Positions 17,343-26,449 of a stretch of DNA of 64,000 bases are shown piece after piece (the first letter of the stretch is position 1; the number at the start of each line of letters is the position of its first letter). Position numbers and translations under genes: made by a program. The notes under the pieces are model-generated. The model saw only the letters and a list, made by a program, of their open reading frames with translations, did no database searches and was not told the DNA's origin. Source of the stretch: Methanosarcina mazei S-6 (lineage in GTDB: Archaea; Halobacteriota; Methanosarcinia; Methanosarcinales; Methanosarcinaceae); the NCBI RefSeq assembly GCF_000970205.1, contig NZ_CP009512.1, positions 3,844,001-3,908,000 of the forward strand, written 5' to 3'.

Positions 17343-17927
17343 TCAGTCTGTATCAGACCTTTTTGAGCCAGAATTTACAGGCTCTTTTTCACCGATGGCT
17401 TTTGCGACCATTACTTCTGTGGATTTTATGACCGCATAAATCCGGTCTCCTGGCTTTATGTCCAGTTTTTCGACTGCCTCCTCCGTAACCACTGAGGTAA
17501 GGACTGAAGGTTCAATCTCAATTGTGAGCTTGGAGACAAGCCCATTTTTCTCGACTTCAACTACTTTTCCGGGAAGCTTATTTCGGGCTGAAAGCTTGAA
17601 GCCTACATTTTCCCATGAGGTTTCGTCCCCTACAGCTTCATTAATCAGCTTTTTATTTGTTTCGTACTCAACAAGCAGTTTTCTTCCAAGATCAGTCAGA
17701 AAAGTTCCCTGGTCTTTTCCCCCACGTACAGTAACTACCGCAGGCTCGCCAAGAGCATCATTCATTTTTTTAAGCATCATCCAGGCATGTTTATAGGAAA
17801 TTCCAAGTTTCTGACAGGCTTTACGGAGGGAGCGTTCTTCGTCAATTGTTTTCAACAATTCGGCTCTGCCAGCCCCCATTACTGTCCTTCCATCTTCGGT
17901 AAACCAGAGCTTTGTTTTCGCTTTCAC
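17343..17927 (-). CDS. modE: ModE-type molybdate/tungstate-responsive regulator
   Basis: About 194 aa. The N-terminal half is the ModE-type winged helix: MGAGRAELLKTIDEERSLRKACQKLGISYKHAWMMLKKMN, then GGKDQGTFLTDLGRKLL. The C-terminal part (about residues 108-175) is one Mop/TOBE domain: SARNKLPGKVVEVEKNGLVSKLTIEI, then LDIKPGDRIYAVIKSTEVMVAK, the fold that binds molybdate or tungstate. E. coli ModE has two such domains, so this is a shorter single-Mop form. The GTG at 17927 is preferred because AGGTGAGGT lies directly upstream; another GTG at 17936 has no ribosome site. A natural target set lies within the window: the palindromes upstream of fmdE and tupA. Confidence 0.88.
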   Translation of the reverse strand: MKAKTKLWFTEDGRTVMGAGRAELLKTIDEERSLRKACQKLGISYKHAWMMLKKMNDALGEPAVVTVRGGKDQGTFLTDLGRKLLVEYETNKKLINEAVGDETSWENVGFKLSARNKLPGKVVEVEKNGLVSKLTIEIEPSVLTSVVTEEAVEKLDIKPGDRIYAVIKSTEVMVAKAIGEKEPVNSGSKRSDTD

Positions 17928-18078
17928 AGACCTCACCTTTTAGCGGAGTACATGAACAGAATTTGCCCTGAACCGGGCATAAACCCGGGCATCCGGAGAA
18001 ATATCCATTTTTTCTGCCGATTTCCAGGTTATAAGGGCATTCAGGGTGATTCCGCAGTTCAACCTTTACCCGGGACAA
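17842..18078 (-). CDS. Possible small Cys-rich protein overlapping modE
   Basis: A 78-codon reading frame starting with TTG (GGAG six bases before) and overlapping the first part of modE in another frame. It has six Cys in its middle (ECPY, SGCPG, LCPVQG, KFCSC, EVC). The first codons (SRVKVEL) read like the continuation of the decayed TOBE domain directly upstream, and the last part only mirrors modE. It may be a chance frame in a decaying region. I do not recognise it. Confidence 0.25.
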   Translation of the reverse strand: MSRVKVELRNHPECPYNLEIGRKNGYFSGCPGLCPVQGKFCSCTPLKGEVCESENKALVYRRWKDSNGGWQSRIVENN

Positions 18079-18350
18079 GAGCTCCAGGTATCAAGACTTC
18101 CGTAACCCTGCCCTGCAAGAGTTTCTGATGCTGGATTGTGCGGAAGTTTTACTTAAAGCTATGTTTTCCGGTCTCAGGAAAGCAAATACCGTATCTCCTG
18201 CATCTACCTTGCCAGAACCATCAACTACTGTTTCTCCTGTTTCTATACACAAAATATATACCGAATTCTGGTAAACAAAAGCAAGATCATACTTTTCTGG
18301 AGGCAGGTTCGTTGCTTCTTTCCATCAAACAGATTTGAGTTTATATAGAC
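18040..18350 (-). pseudogene. Remnant of an ABC-transporter ATPase C-terminal TOBE domain
   Basis: Read on the minus strand, pieces in changing frames line up with the C-terminal region of oxyanion-importer ATPases: NSNLFDGK, then (new frame) EKYDLAFVYQNSVYILCIET and GDTVFAFLRPENIALSK and SSIRNS, then (new frame) LQGRVTEVLIPGAL, then (new frame) SRVKVEL. RPENIALS followed by S..RN and GRVTEV is the typical start of a TOBE domain, as in the tupC product (IRPDEITIS, SARN, GKVDEI). The ATPase domain that should precede it is missing. So this looks like the decayed end of a ModC/WtpC-like gene next to modE, with at least three frame breaks. Confidence 0.6.
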
Positions 18351-18492
18351 ATGTGGTCTTTGATATAACAGATATAAACTTTTTGAGTAAAATTTTTGCT
18401 TTTTCCTGTGAAAAGGAAAATAAAAGGTAAAAGGAGGGAGCTTGAAATTGTAATGGTACTTCCATGCAAGAAATCGATATTATAGGGAATAA

Positions 18493-18593
18493 ATCAGCAA
18501 TAAAAAAATCAGCAATAAAAAATGAAATTTAAAAAATCAGCAATAAAAAAATCAGCAATAAAAAAATCAGCAATAAAAAATGAAATTTAAAAA
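18493..18593. repeat. Compound tandem repeat upstream of the symporter gene
   Basis: Five copies of ATCAGCAATAAAAAA (15 bp) arranged as two, then three, each group followed by TGAAATTTAAAAA. The remaining gap between 18350 and 18860 is AT-rich and should hold the symporter promoter; no gene was seen in it. Confidence 0.85.
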
Positions 18594-18860
18594 ATCAATA
18601 AATCTGTTAATGAGCCAGGACCGAAAATTCGGAAATTACAGCGAATTAATGCAAGTTAACTTGAATTATTTGCAAAATAAAGTGCGCAAAGCATCTCGGA
18701 ATAAATAAATAGTAGAATTAAAGTAAAATTTACTCATCCAAATTTAATAATATGAGAATATATAAAAACTAAGTACTCCTGAATAATTGTATTAATTTCG
18801 GAAAAATTTCTATAATCAGATACTACTCATACACATTATGATTCTTTTAAAGGTGTCCTT

Positions 18861-20780
18861 ATGGATGGTTATAATATCTTTTTGGCTTTGCTTGCAGTCT
18901 ATATAATCGGACTTGTGACTGTTGGCTGGTACTTCAATAAAAAACAGAAATCTATTACCGACTTCTGGCTTGCAGGACGAAAAGTAGGTCCCGGAGCACT
19001 TGGATTTTCAGCTGCAGCATCATGGCTTACAGCTGGAGGAATTCTTGCGGTTATCGGGTATTTCATACTGCAGGGAATGGGCTCCATATGGGCTTTTGTA
19101 GCTCCAAATATTGTCGCCCTCCTTGTCATCGCTGTACTTGTGGGCAAGATCAAAAACCTGCCTGCAATTACACAGCCTGAACTTCTGGAACAGCGTTATG
19201 GGAGCTCAGTCCGGTGGCCTGTTGCTCTGATCATTACCGTAGTGATGATTCTTTTTGCAGTAGCAGATGTTACAGGTCTCTCCCTCGTGCTTCAGGTATT
19301 TTACGGGCTTGATCCGCTCTATGCTGCGGCTATTGTTGCAATTGCAGTATCCCTTTACGTAACCCTCGGCGGCCTTTCGGCAGTAGTCTGGACAGATGTC
19401 ATCCAGTTCTCGTTCCTCTCTCTTTTTACAATAGCAATGGCTTTTGCTGCAGTAGGGACAGTGGCAGATGGAGGTCTTAATACTCCTGCAATAAGCAGCT
19501 CTGAACTCTTCGGGAGCCTTCCCGATGTATGGTGGAACCCCTTGTCAATCGGCCTCCCCATGGTTCTGATCTTCTGCCTTGCCATTATTCCGGGATGGAT
19601 TACAGAACAGGACCCCTGGCAGAAGGTATGGGCTGCAAGAGATGCAAAATCCGCCCGTACAGGGATGATCATAGGGTCTCTTATGATCACCATAGTTTTC
19701 TCGGCATGTGCTGTAATAGCAATAGCTCTCAGTTCCATATACCCGGAAATCCCGCAAATGGGCTTCCCTGCAGGCATGGCACAGGCAGAGCCTGCACTTC
19801 TTGCTTTTGTCAGTGAGCGTTTTGCTTCTGCTCCCCTGATTGTAGCTATAAGTGCAATAGGGCTTGCAGCAGCTTCCATGTCCTGCGCTGACACCTTTGC
19901 AACATCTGGAGCTTCCTGCATTTCAAGGGACATTTATCAAAGGTACATAAAGCCCGATGCTACAATGAAGGAGATGCTCATTGTAAACAGGGTGAGTGTG
20001 CTAATTATCGTACTTGCAGCAACAGCTGGCTCATTTATTATCCCCAACATTATAGATGCAATTCATATTGCTACCTTTATTGCAAGCGCTTCTTACTTCT
20101 TTCCTCTTATGGGAGGGCTCTACTGGAAAAGAGCGACAAAAGAAGGAGCTTTTGCAGGGATGGTAATCGGATTTATTGTCCAGGTAGCCCTTGTAGTTCT
20201 GGACCTTGTAAAAACCCCTCCCCTGGCTCCAAGCTACCTTGAGACCATCCATCCCGTTCTGATGAGCCACGGTGTTATTGTGGGAATGAGCCTGAGTGCA
20301 ATTGCATTCTTTGGGGTTTCCCTGATGACAAAACCCTCAAGCAGGGTTAACCTTGCACCCTTTTTCGAAGAAGAAGCAGAAGAGCTTGCCCGCTATGAGA
20401 CAGGTGAGATCAACGAAGCAGATCCATCGTACAGCGCATTCCTCAAAAACGTTAATGAGAAAGTTGCAGGGGAGCGTACTCACCTTCAGCTTAACCTCAG
20501 GACTTCAGGAACCCTCAGCTGGCACGAGCTTGTAGAAAAGCTGAAAAGCAGTTCTCCTGCATGGGTTACTCCTACGGGGCTTGACTCCGTATACAGGTTG
20601 ACCCACGGAGACATGCTCGCCTGCGTGGCTGTTACCAGAGGAAGCGGAGAACAGGACATCTGGCTCAAAGCCGAACCAAAAATAGAAACCGTAGGAAGGC
20701 AGAGAAAAGAGCTTTTTACAGCCTATGAAGAGCTGAAGAAAGTGCTTGACCAGAAAGGAGTTAAACTGGATTTTTACTGA
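18861..20780 (+). CDS. Sodium:solute symporter (SSS/PutP family) with cytoplasmic tail
   Basis: A 639-aa membrane protein with about 13 helices. The N-terminal segment (FWLAGRKVGPGALGFSAAASWLTAGG) and the motif near WITEQDPWQKVWAARDAKSARTGMIIG are characteristic of the SSS family, which imports proline, other amino acids, pantothenate or similar solutes with Na+. After about residue 500 a hydrophilic tail of some 130 residues follows, longer than in PutP (about 500 aa). The substrate cannot be told from sequence. It stands alone, with a long AT-rich leader region containing tandem repeats. Confidence 0.88.
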   Translation: MDGYNIFLALLAVYIIGLVTVGWYFNKKQKSITDFWLAGRKVGPGALGFSAAASWLTAGGILAVIGYFILQGMGSIWAFVAPNIVALLVIAVLVGKIKNLPAITQPELLEQRYGSSVRWPVALIITVVMILFAVADVTGLSLVLQVFYGLDPLYAAAIVAIAVSLYVTLGGLSAVVWTDVIQFSFLSLFTIAMAFAAVGTVADGGLNTPAISSSELFGSLPDVWWNPLSIGLPMVLIFCLAIIPGWITEQDPWQKVWAARDAKSARTGMIIGSLMITIVFSACAVIAIALSSIYPEIPQMGFPAGMAQAEPALLAFVSERFASAPLIVAISAIGLAAASMSCADTFATSGASCISRDIYQRYIKPDATMKEMLIVNRVSVLIIVLAATAGSFIIPNIIDAIHIATFIASASYFFPLMGGLYWKRATKEGAFAGMVIGFIVQVALVVLDLVKTPPLAPSYLETIHPVLMSHGVIVGMSLSAIAFFGVSLMTKPSSRVNLAPFFEEEAEELARYETGEINEADPSYSAFLKNVNEKVAGERTHLQLNLRTSGTLSWHELVEKLKSSSPAWVTPTGLDSVYRLTHGDMLACVAVTRGSGEQDIWLKAEPKIETVGRQRKELFTAYEELKKVLDQKGVKLDFY

Positions 20781-20854
20781 CTTAAATTTGAATACTTAAG
20801 ACCGGGGTTCCTTACAGAACCCTGCCTTAATTTCTTTTTTTGGAACTTAACATT

Positions 20855-21664
20855 TCAGGAATACAGAGCTTTTTCAATGACTTCTTTTCCAAGCCTTACA
20901 TCTTCCAGAGAGAAGACTTCCAGATTGTAGACCCCTCTGTAACCTGAGAGCAGTTTGAGGACAGAGAAGTCAACACATCCTTTTCCCGGTGCCATATGTT
21001 CGTCCCCGTCGTACTTTTCTGTCCATTGCCCTCTATTATCGTGCAGATGAATGTGAATAACATGTTTCTGTAGAGTCTGAACAAAAACCCTTAGTTTTCC
21101 GGGATCGCCGCCGCAGGTAAGGTTTGCGTGCCCGATATCCAGGGTAGCCTTCAGATGGTCCGAGTTTACAAGTTCAATGGTCCCAGCGAGTTCTTCTGCT
21201 TCGCAACAAAAGTTTGAAGGGTCTGTTCCTTCTTTATTTTCAAGCCCGAGTATAACTCCATAGTTTTCAGCAAGAGAGGAAAGAGATTCCAGATTTTTGA
21301 CCATTGAATCAAAGGACTTTTCCTTATCGAGCCCTATTTTGCCAGGGTGGATGACAACTATCCTGGAACCTATCCTGTTTGCAATTTCCATGGACTCTTC
21401 AAGAAGAGTAAACTCTCTTTTTCCCATGTTTGCAGTATCTACCTGCAGGGCTGTGGGATATCCAGGAGCTGCCGCTGAATAAGGAGCATGGACAGTCCCC
21501 GGAAAGCCGTATACTGACATTTCATCAAGAATATATTCAAGTTTTCTATTTTCAAGTACAGTACCGCTGTAAATTCCGAGTTTGGGGACGTAAAGTTCTA
21601 TCGACCCCACATTTTCCTTCAGCTCCTGAAGGGAGCCGGCAAAAGACGAAGCTCCGAAAATCAC
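20855..21664 (-). CDS. Sugar phosphate isomerase/epimerase-like TIM-barrel protein
   Basis: A 269-aa protein of the xylose-isomerase-like / AP endonuclease 2 fold: TVHAPYS, RIVVIHPGK, GLENKEG, ATLDIGHANL and HIHLHDNRG carry the metal-binding His, Glu and Asp residues at strand ends. Members include isomerases and endonuclease IV; this one is closer in feel to the isomerase/epimerase group. The start is GTG at 21664 without a clear ribosome site. Function in the methanogen is unknown. It converges with the symporter gene. Confidence 0.8.
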   Translation of the reverse strand: MIFGASSFAGSLQELKENVGSIELYVPKLGIYSGTVLENRKLEYILDEMSVYGFPGTVHAPYSAAAPGYPTALQVDTANMGKREFTLLEESMEIANRIGSRIVVIHPGKIGLDKEKSFDSMVKNLESLSSLAENYGVILGLENKEGTDPSNFCCEAEELAGTIELVNSDHLKATLDIGHANLTCGGDPGKLRVFVQTLQKHVIHIHLHDNRGQWTEKYDGDEHMAPGKGCVDFSVLKLLSGYRGVYNLEVFSLEDVRLGKEVIEKALYS

Positions 21665-22459
21665 GTACTAAGCAAGGAAACCAGATATAAAGTTCTTTTG
21701 CGATGCCCGGTTTACAGCCACAAAATAACAAACTGAATGAATAAATGAAGAAACTCAGGAAGAACATTTGAATGCCAGAAGAAAAAAGAGGAGGTCTGAA
21801 CTTAACCCGTGTCAGAAGGCATTCAGTATATAAAGAAGCAGAAAAAATAGCCAACATATTTATATATAAGTAATTGTTACCGGCTTTTCTTTTTAAAAGA
21901 ATTTATAAATAGATTAAATATAAATATATAGTAAGTACATGGAGAATATATTTTTACTGATGAAAAGAACAATAAAAAATAATTAAAAATATCTATAATC
22001 GTAAAAATATCCTTTTTATCCCAGAGAAAATAAAAGAACTTAATGAGCATTAGATTATATAAAATTTAGAAATATAAAAACCACATCAGTATAACGAATT
22101 ATTATAAAAATAGTTAATATATTTTAAAAAATAAATAAAAAAATTCATTAGTAATAATCGGAATCTTTATATGATATTGAAAGAAGTAAAATTTATTCTT
22201 TTTTATATAAATATAATTTTGTTTGATTTACCCGGCTCAGTACATCATATAAAATTGATTGTATAAAATATAAACCTATAATAATATTTTAAAAGCGTTC
22301 CTATTTCGAAAGGTTTATGAATGATCCTCTCTAATCCAAAAATTAACGTGCGTCATAATCATATTTCTTTGTAATGATATGGCAGACGCTTTTAAAAAAA
22401 TGTACAGCGTTTTTTGGAATCCAGTTTATTACATGTAATAACATAAAGGAGGAAAATGA
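21665..22459. promoter_or_regulatory. Long AT-rich upstream and leader region of the mtr operon
   Basis: About 800 bp without a gene. The right part carries a long-range perfect inverted repeat, TTTTAAAAGCGT (22287-22298) and ACGCTTTTAAAA (22386-22397), enclosing 87 bases; AGCGTTTTTT follows once more near 22406. Several TATA-like stretches (for example TATAAAATATAAA near 22262) precede it, so the repeat could lie in the 5' leader of the mRNA. The ribosome site GGAGG sits seven bases before the mtrE ATG. Confidence 0.6.
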
Positions 22460-23374
22460 ATGGAACCACTCATAGGCATGGGAGTGCTTGCACTTATTGG
22501 AGTGGCTGCGACCATTGCAGGTGCTTCAGAGGACCTGGAATCTGACATAGGTTCGCAGAGCAACCCTAACTCTCAGGTGCAGTTAGCTCCCCAAATGATG
22601 TTTCCCCACAGAATATTTAACAAAGCGATATCTGGAGAACCACCATCCAACGCATTAATGTGTTCGATAGGTGCAGCCATTGCGACAGTATTAATAAGTG
22701 AATTTACAGTATCCCCACTTTTTGCACTGGTATTTGGTTCCGTTATTGCAGCATCCGTACACGCTACTTTTGCGGTAACTGCTACAATGGGCAGATGTGC
22801 CAGTCAGAGTCGGTTCAAGCAGCCGATTTATCTGGATATGATAAGAAGTCATACCCCGGCAATTATGGGATATGCGTTCATAACAACCTTTTGTGTTCTA
22901 ATAGTATCGTACTTGATGACCGTTGTACTCGGGCACCCCTTCCCGCTGACTATGCTGGCTTTTATCTGGGGTATTACAATAGGTGCAATAGGATCATCAA
23001 CAGGCGACGTCCACTACGGTGCAGAGCGCGAATTCCAGCAGTTTGAATTTGGTTCCGGGCTGAACGCTTCAAACTCAGGTAACATTGTAAGATATGCCGA
23101 ATCCGGCCTCAGGAATGGGTTCGACAACTCCTGGTTCTGCTCAAAGTTCGGCGGACCTACCACAGGAATTGCTTTTGGTATGACCGTATTCCTTGGAAGC
23201 TGGATAACCACTATTTTTGATCCTGCACAAGGTCTGTCCATGGGATGGCTTTCTGTAATTGCAGGTGTTATTATCGTCCTTATTTTAATTATCTGGAACT
23301 GGAAAATCGAAGTACAGGCCCGCAAAGCATATGGACCTTACAAAGAAGACAAGGCTGAGGAGGCTTCCGCATGA
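22460..23374 (+). CDS. mtrE: Tetrahydromethanopterin S-methyltransferase subunit E
   Basis: A 304-aa membrane protein with about six to seven helices, first gene of the mtrEDCBAFGH operon. MtrCDE form the membrane part of the Na+-translocating complex that moves the methyl group between tetrahydrosarcinapterin and coenzyme [13 protein letters not shown] holds a conserved membrane-embedded Asp (D183 here) in the motif thought to bind Na+; that role is from the literature on the family, not visible here. The ATG at 22460 is preferred to an out-of-frame ATG five bases upstream. Its stop overlaps the mtrD start. Confidence 0.97.
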   Translation: MEPLIGMGVLALIGVAATIAGASEDLESDIGSQSNPNSQVQLAPQMMFPHRIFNKAISGEPPSNALMCSIGAAIATVLISEFTVSPLFALVFGSVIAASVHATFAVTATMGRCASQSRFKQPIYLDMIRSHTPAIMGYAFITTFCVLIVSYLMTVVLGHPFPLTMLAFIWGITIGAIGSSTGDVHYGAEREFQQFEFGSGLNASNSGNIVRYAESGLRNGFDNSWFCSKFGGPTTGIAFGMTVFLGSWITTIFDPAQGLSMGWLSVIAGVIIVLILIIWNWKIEVQARKAYGPYKEDKAEEASA

Positions 23375-24123
23375 TTGACGCTATCTTAGGAAATATCATC
23401 TGGATGGTCTTCATTATTATCGGCGGCGTTCTGATTTCCTGGGGTGTTCACTTCGTGCCCGTAGGTGGAGCACCTGCAGCTATGGCTCAGGCAACAGGTG
23501 TCGGTACCGGTACAGTGCAGCTGGCAACAGGCGCAGGTCTGACAGGGCTTGTCAGTGCCGGGTTTATGATGAACGTGACAGATAATTTCCCTCTTATTGT
23601 TGCCTCAGGCGCAGTGGGAGCAATGATCATGATCGCTGTGACCATGATCGTAGGTACCTGGATCTATGTTTACGGTGTAGGCTGTGTGCCTTCTTCCGCA
23701 AAAGTAAAGGTTGACCCAATAACAAAATACAGACAGGACCTTTACGTATCCCAGGGTACTGAAGGGCACGGAATTCCGACTGTCAGCTTTGTGAGCGGAG
23801 TTATCGGTGCTGCTCTTGGTGGAATTGGTGGATCTCTTATTTACTATTCACTTATTGAAGTGGGTGTAAGTGTAGGACTTGAGCGCGTTGGAGTTACTTC
23901 TGCAGTAACAGGAAACTCGCTTGTAGCAGTTGCAGCAATATTTGCAATAGGCATTTTCCTGGTAAACGCCGTAATTCCGTCCTATAACATAGGAGGTACA
24001 ATTGAAGGGTTCCACGACCCGAAATTCAAGAAATGGCCGAAGGCGGTTATTTCCTCCGTCGTGGCATCAATACTGTGTGCTATCGTGGCAGTAATTGCAA
24101 TAGCACAGCTAGGAGGTATCTAA
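23371..24123 (+). CDS. mtrD: Tetrahydromethanopterin S-methyltransferase subunit D
   Basis: A 250-aa membrane protein with about six Gly/Ala-rich helices (for example [23 protein letters not shown]) and a polar loop [19 protein letters not shown] near the N-terminus. It starts in a four-base overlap with mtrE (ATGA) and is followed after one base by the mtrC ATG, whose ribosome site (GGAGG) lies inside mtrD. Part of the sodium-translocating membrane module. Confidence 0.97.
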   Translation: MIDAILGNIIWMVFIIIGGVLISWGVHFVPVGGAPAAMAQATGVGTGTVQLATGAGLTGLVSAGFMMNVTDNFPLIVASGAVGAMIMIAVTMIVGTWIYVYGVGCVPSSAKVKVDPITKYRQDLYVSQGTEGHGIPTVSFVSGVIGAALGGIGGSLIYYSLIEVGVSVGLERVGVTSAVTGNSLVAVAAIFAIGIFLVNAVIPSYNIGGTIEGFHDPKFKKWPKAVISSVVASILCAIVAVIAIAQLGGI

Positions 24124-24124
24124 A

Positions 24125-24928
24125 ATGTCTGCAGGTGGAGCAGGAGGAGAAGCTAAAGGTGCATACCCTCAACAGACACTAATGGCCCTGGGTATAGTCG
24201 GCGGTCTTGTCGGAATTTACCTTGGTCACTTCATGCCTCCGGCGTATTCCTTCTTCGGAGGAATTGGAGCAATCTGTGCAACAGTCTGGGGTGCTGATGC
24301 TGTCAGGCGTGTTGCAAGCTATGGACTTGGTACCGGTGTCCCATCAATTGGTATGCTGGCTCTAGGTATGGGTATTCTTGCAGCTCTCTTCGGACTTGCC
24401 CTGGGAGGCATTGCGGGACCCATATTAGCCGTCGTTGTAGCAGCAATTATTGGTGGCGTTATTGGCGCTCTTGCAAACAAAGTAATCGGAATGGGTATCC
24501 CAATAATGGAACAGGCAATGATAGAGATTTCATGCGCAGGCACCCTTGTAATTCTCGGTCTGAGTGTCGTCATTGCAGGATCCTTTGATTATGCTGCAAT
24601 CATAGAAAATGTGATCGCAAACGGATACATTGCACTGATCTTTATAATAGGCGGTATGGGAATCCTTCACCCCTTCAACGCATGCCTTGGCCCAGATGAG
24701 TCACAGGACAGAACACTGATTCTTGCTGTTGAAAAAGCAGCTATTGCATTAATAATTACAGGCTTTGCATCATCACTCCATGAAGGACTAATGACTGCTG
24801 GCATAAACATACTCGTAGGACTTGTCATCTGGTATGTTGCTTTCAGCAAGTATTATGCACTCATTAAGAGAGATGCATATGCAGTGGTTGGAACCGGTCT
24901 GCTGCCGAGTGCGGAGGAATTGCAATGA
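24125..24928 (+). CDS. mtrC: Tetrahydromethanopterin S-methyltransferase subunit C
   Basis: A 267-aa membrane protein of about seven helices, Gly- and Ala-rich as is usual for MtrC, including [20 protein letters not shown] and the conserved [15 protein letters not shown] segment. The N-terminal [20 protein letters not shown] is a short cytoplasmic stretch. Together with MtrD and MtrE it forms the membrane core. The stop codon overlaps the mtrB start (ATGA). Confidence 0.97.
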
Positions 24929-25251
24929 GCATTGTTCGCATAGCTCCCGAGATAAATTTAGTCATGGACACAGAGTCGGGAACCGTAACTCAGGAAAGGA
25001 AAGACTCGATTCAGTACTCCATGGAGCCTGTCTTTGAAAGGGTGGACAAACTGGATGCGATTGCAGACGATCTGGTGAATTCCCTTTCACCCAGCAAACC
25101 GCTCCTTAATACATGGCCAGGACGTGAGAACACCTCCTACATAGCAGGAATTTACTCAAACTCCTTCTACGGGATTATTGTAGGTCTTGCTTTCAGCGGA
25201 CTGCTGGCCCTAATCATATACATAACAAGACTGATGGGAGGGGTGGTGTAA
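24925..25251 (+). CDS. mtrB: Tetrahydromethanopterin S-methyltransferase subunit B
   Basis: A 108-aa protein with a soluble N-terminal part ([19 protein letters not shown]) and one C-terminal membrane helix ([21 protein letters not shown]). MtrB belongs to the stalk part of the complex. It overlaps mtrC at its start and ends one base before the mtrA ATG. Length and layout match the known Methanosarcina subunit. Confidence 0.96.
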
Positions 25252-25252
25252 A

Positions 25253-25975
25253 ATGGCAGATAAAAGAGAACCAGCCCCAGGATGGCCTATCCTGAAAGGA
25301 GAATACGAAGTAGGCGATGTAAAGAACTCTGTACTGGTAATTACCTGCGGCTCACACCTTCCGGGGAAGCCGATTCTTGATGCAGGTGCAGCCTGTACCG
25401 GGTCATGTAAGACAGAAAACCTTGGTATTGAAAAGGTCGTCGCCCATATCATCTCAAACCCGAACATCAGATACCTGCTTGTAACCGGCTCTGAAGTTAA
25501 GGGGCACATTACCGGACAGTCCATGATGAGCCTCCACGCAAACGGTGTAAAAGAAAACAGGATTGCAGGAGCATTGGGTGCAATTCCGTATGTGGAAAAC
25601 CTTAATGCAGCCGCAGTTGCCCGTTTCCAGGAACAGGTTCAGGTCGTCAATCTGCTCGATACTGAAGATATGGGGGCTATCACCTCCAAGGTGAGAGAAC
25701 TGGCCTCAAAAGACCCTGGTGCCTTTGATGCGGACCCACTGGTTGTAGAAATCAGCGAAGAGGGTGAAGAAGAAGAGGAAGGTGGCGTTGTAAGGCCGGT
25801 TTCCGGAGAGATCGCTGTTCTCCGTAGCAGGTTGAAAGCAATTGAAGCCCGCATGATGGATATAGGAAACTTGAACAAGTTCCACTCAGGAGTTCACGCA
25901 GGAAAAGTCGAAGGCGCCATGATTGGGTTGACAATAACCATATCCCTGCTTGGGTTATTACTGCTAGGGAGGTAA
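25253..25975 (+). CDS. mtrA: Tetrahydromethanopterin S-methyltransferase subunit A, corrinoid protein
   Basis: A 240-aa protein that carries the cobamide accepting the methyl group. The cobamide-binding domain fills the first 170 or so residues; the His in SEVKGH (H85) corresponds to the cobalt-coordinating His of the family. A charged linker rich in Glu ([10 protein letters not shown]) leads to a C-terminal anchor helix ([16 protein letters not shown]). Methylation by MtrH and transfer to coenzyme M drive Na+ export. The stop is immediately joined to the mtrF region (TAATG). Confidence 0.97.
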
Positions 25976-25980
25976 TGAAG

Positions 25981-26199
25981 ATGGCAGAAGAACACGAAAA
26001 AGGCGTCCCAATGGTGCTTGCCCCTCAGATGGGTGCAATTGATGCGACTGTTGAGAGCATACGATATAGAGCACAGTTGATTGCAAGAAACCAGAAGCTT
26101 GACTCCGGAGTCGCAGCCACCGGAATAATCGGCTTTGCAGCAGGTTTTCTCTTTTCACTGCTGATGGTCATCGTACTCCCAGTAGCTGTCGGCCTATAA
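25981..26199 (+). CDS. mtrF: Tetrahydromethanopterin S-methyltransferase subunit F
   Basis: A 72-aa protein with a soluble N-terminus ([20 protein letters not shown]) and one C-terminal helix ([23 protein letters not shown]). The N-terminal part resembles a portion of MtrA, as known for MtrF. An ATG at 25975 overlaps the mtrA stop, but the ribosome site GGGAGG lies too near to it; the ATG at 25981 has the better spacing. Confidence 0.95.
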
Positions 26200-26217
26200 G
26201 CATGAGAGGTGAATAAT

Positions 26218-26436
26218 ATGGATGGAAAAGCACCAGCAGCGTTTGTAGAGCCAGGCGAGTTTAATGAAGTAATGAAAAGGCTCGATCAGATTGATGAAAA
26301 GGTAGAGTTCGTCAACAGTGAAGTTGCACAGAGAATAGGAAAGAAGGTAGGAAGAGATATCGGAATTCTGTACGGCGGAGTAATCGGCCTGCTGCTCTTC
26401 CTGATCTATGTCCAGATATCATCAATGTTCATGTAA
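26218..26436 (+). CDS. mtrG: Tetrahydromethanopterin S-methyltransferase subunit G
   Basis: A 72-aa protein with a soluble helical N-terminal part (FNEVMKRLDQIDEKVEFVNSE) and a single C-terminal membrane helix (GILYGGVIGLLLFLIYVQI). The ATG at 26218 follows GAGAGGTG at a suitable distance; a GTG nine bases upstream is in frame but lies within that ribosome site. Together with MtrB, MtrF and MtrA it makes up the helical stalk of the complex. Confidence 0.95.
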   Translation: MDGKAPAAFVEPGEFNEVMKRLDQIDEKVEFVNSEVAQRIGKKVGRDIGILYGGVIGLLLFLIYVQISSMFM

Positions 26437-26449
26437 ATGAGGGATCAAA

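Noticed and set aside
19355-19933. Minus-strand frame of 192 codons opposite the sodium:solute symporter
   Set aside because: The plus-strand gene has family motifs over its full length; the antisense frame is typical of a codon-biased gene.
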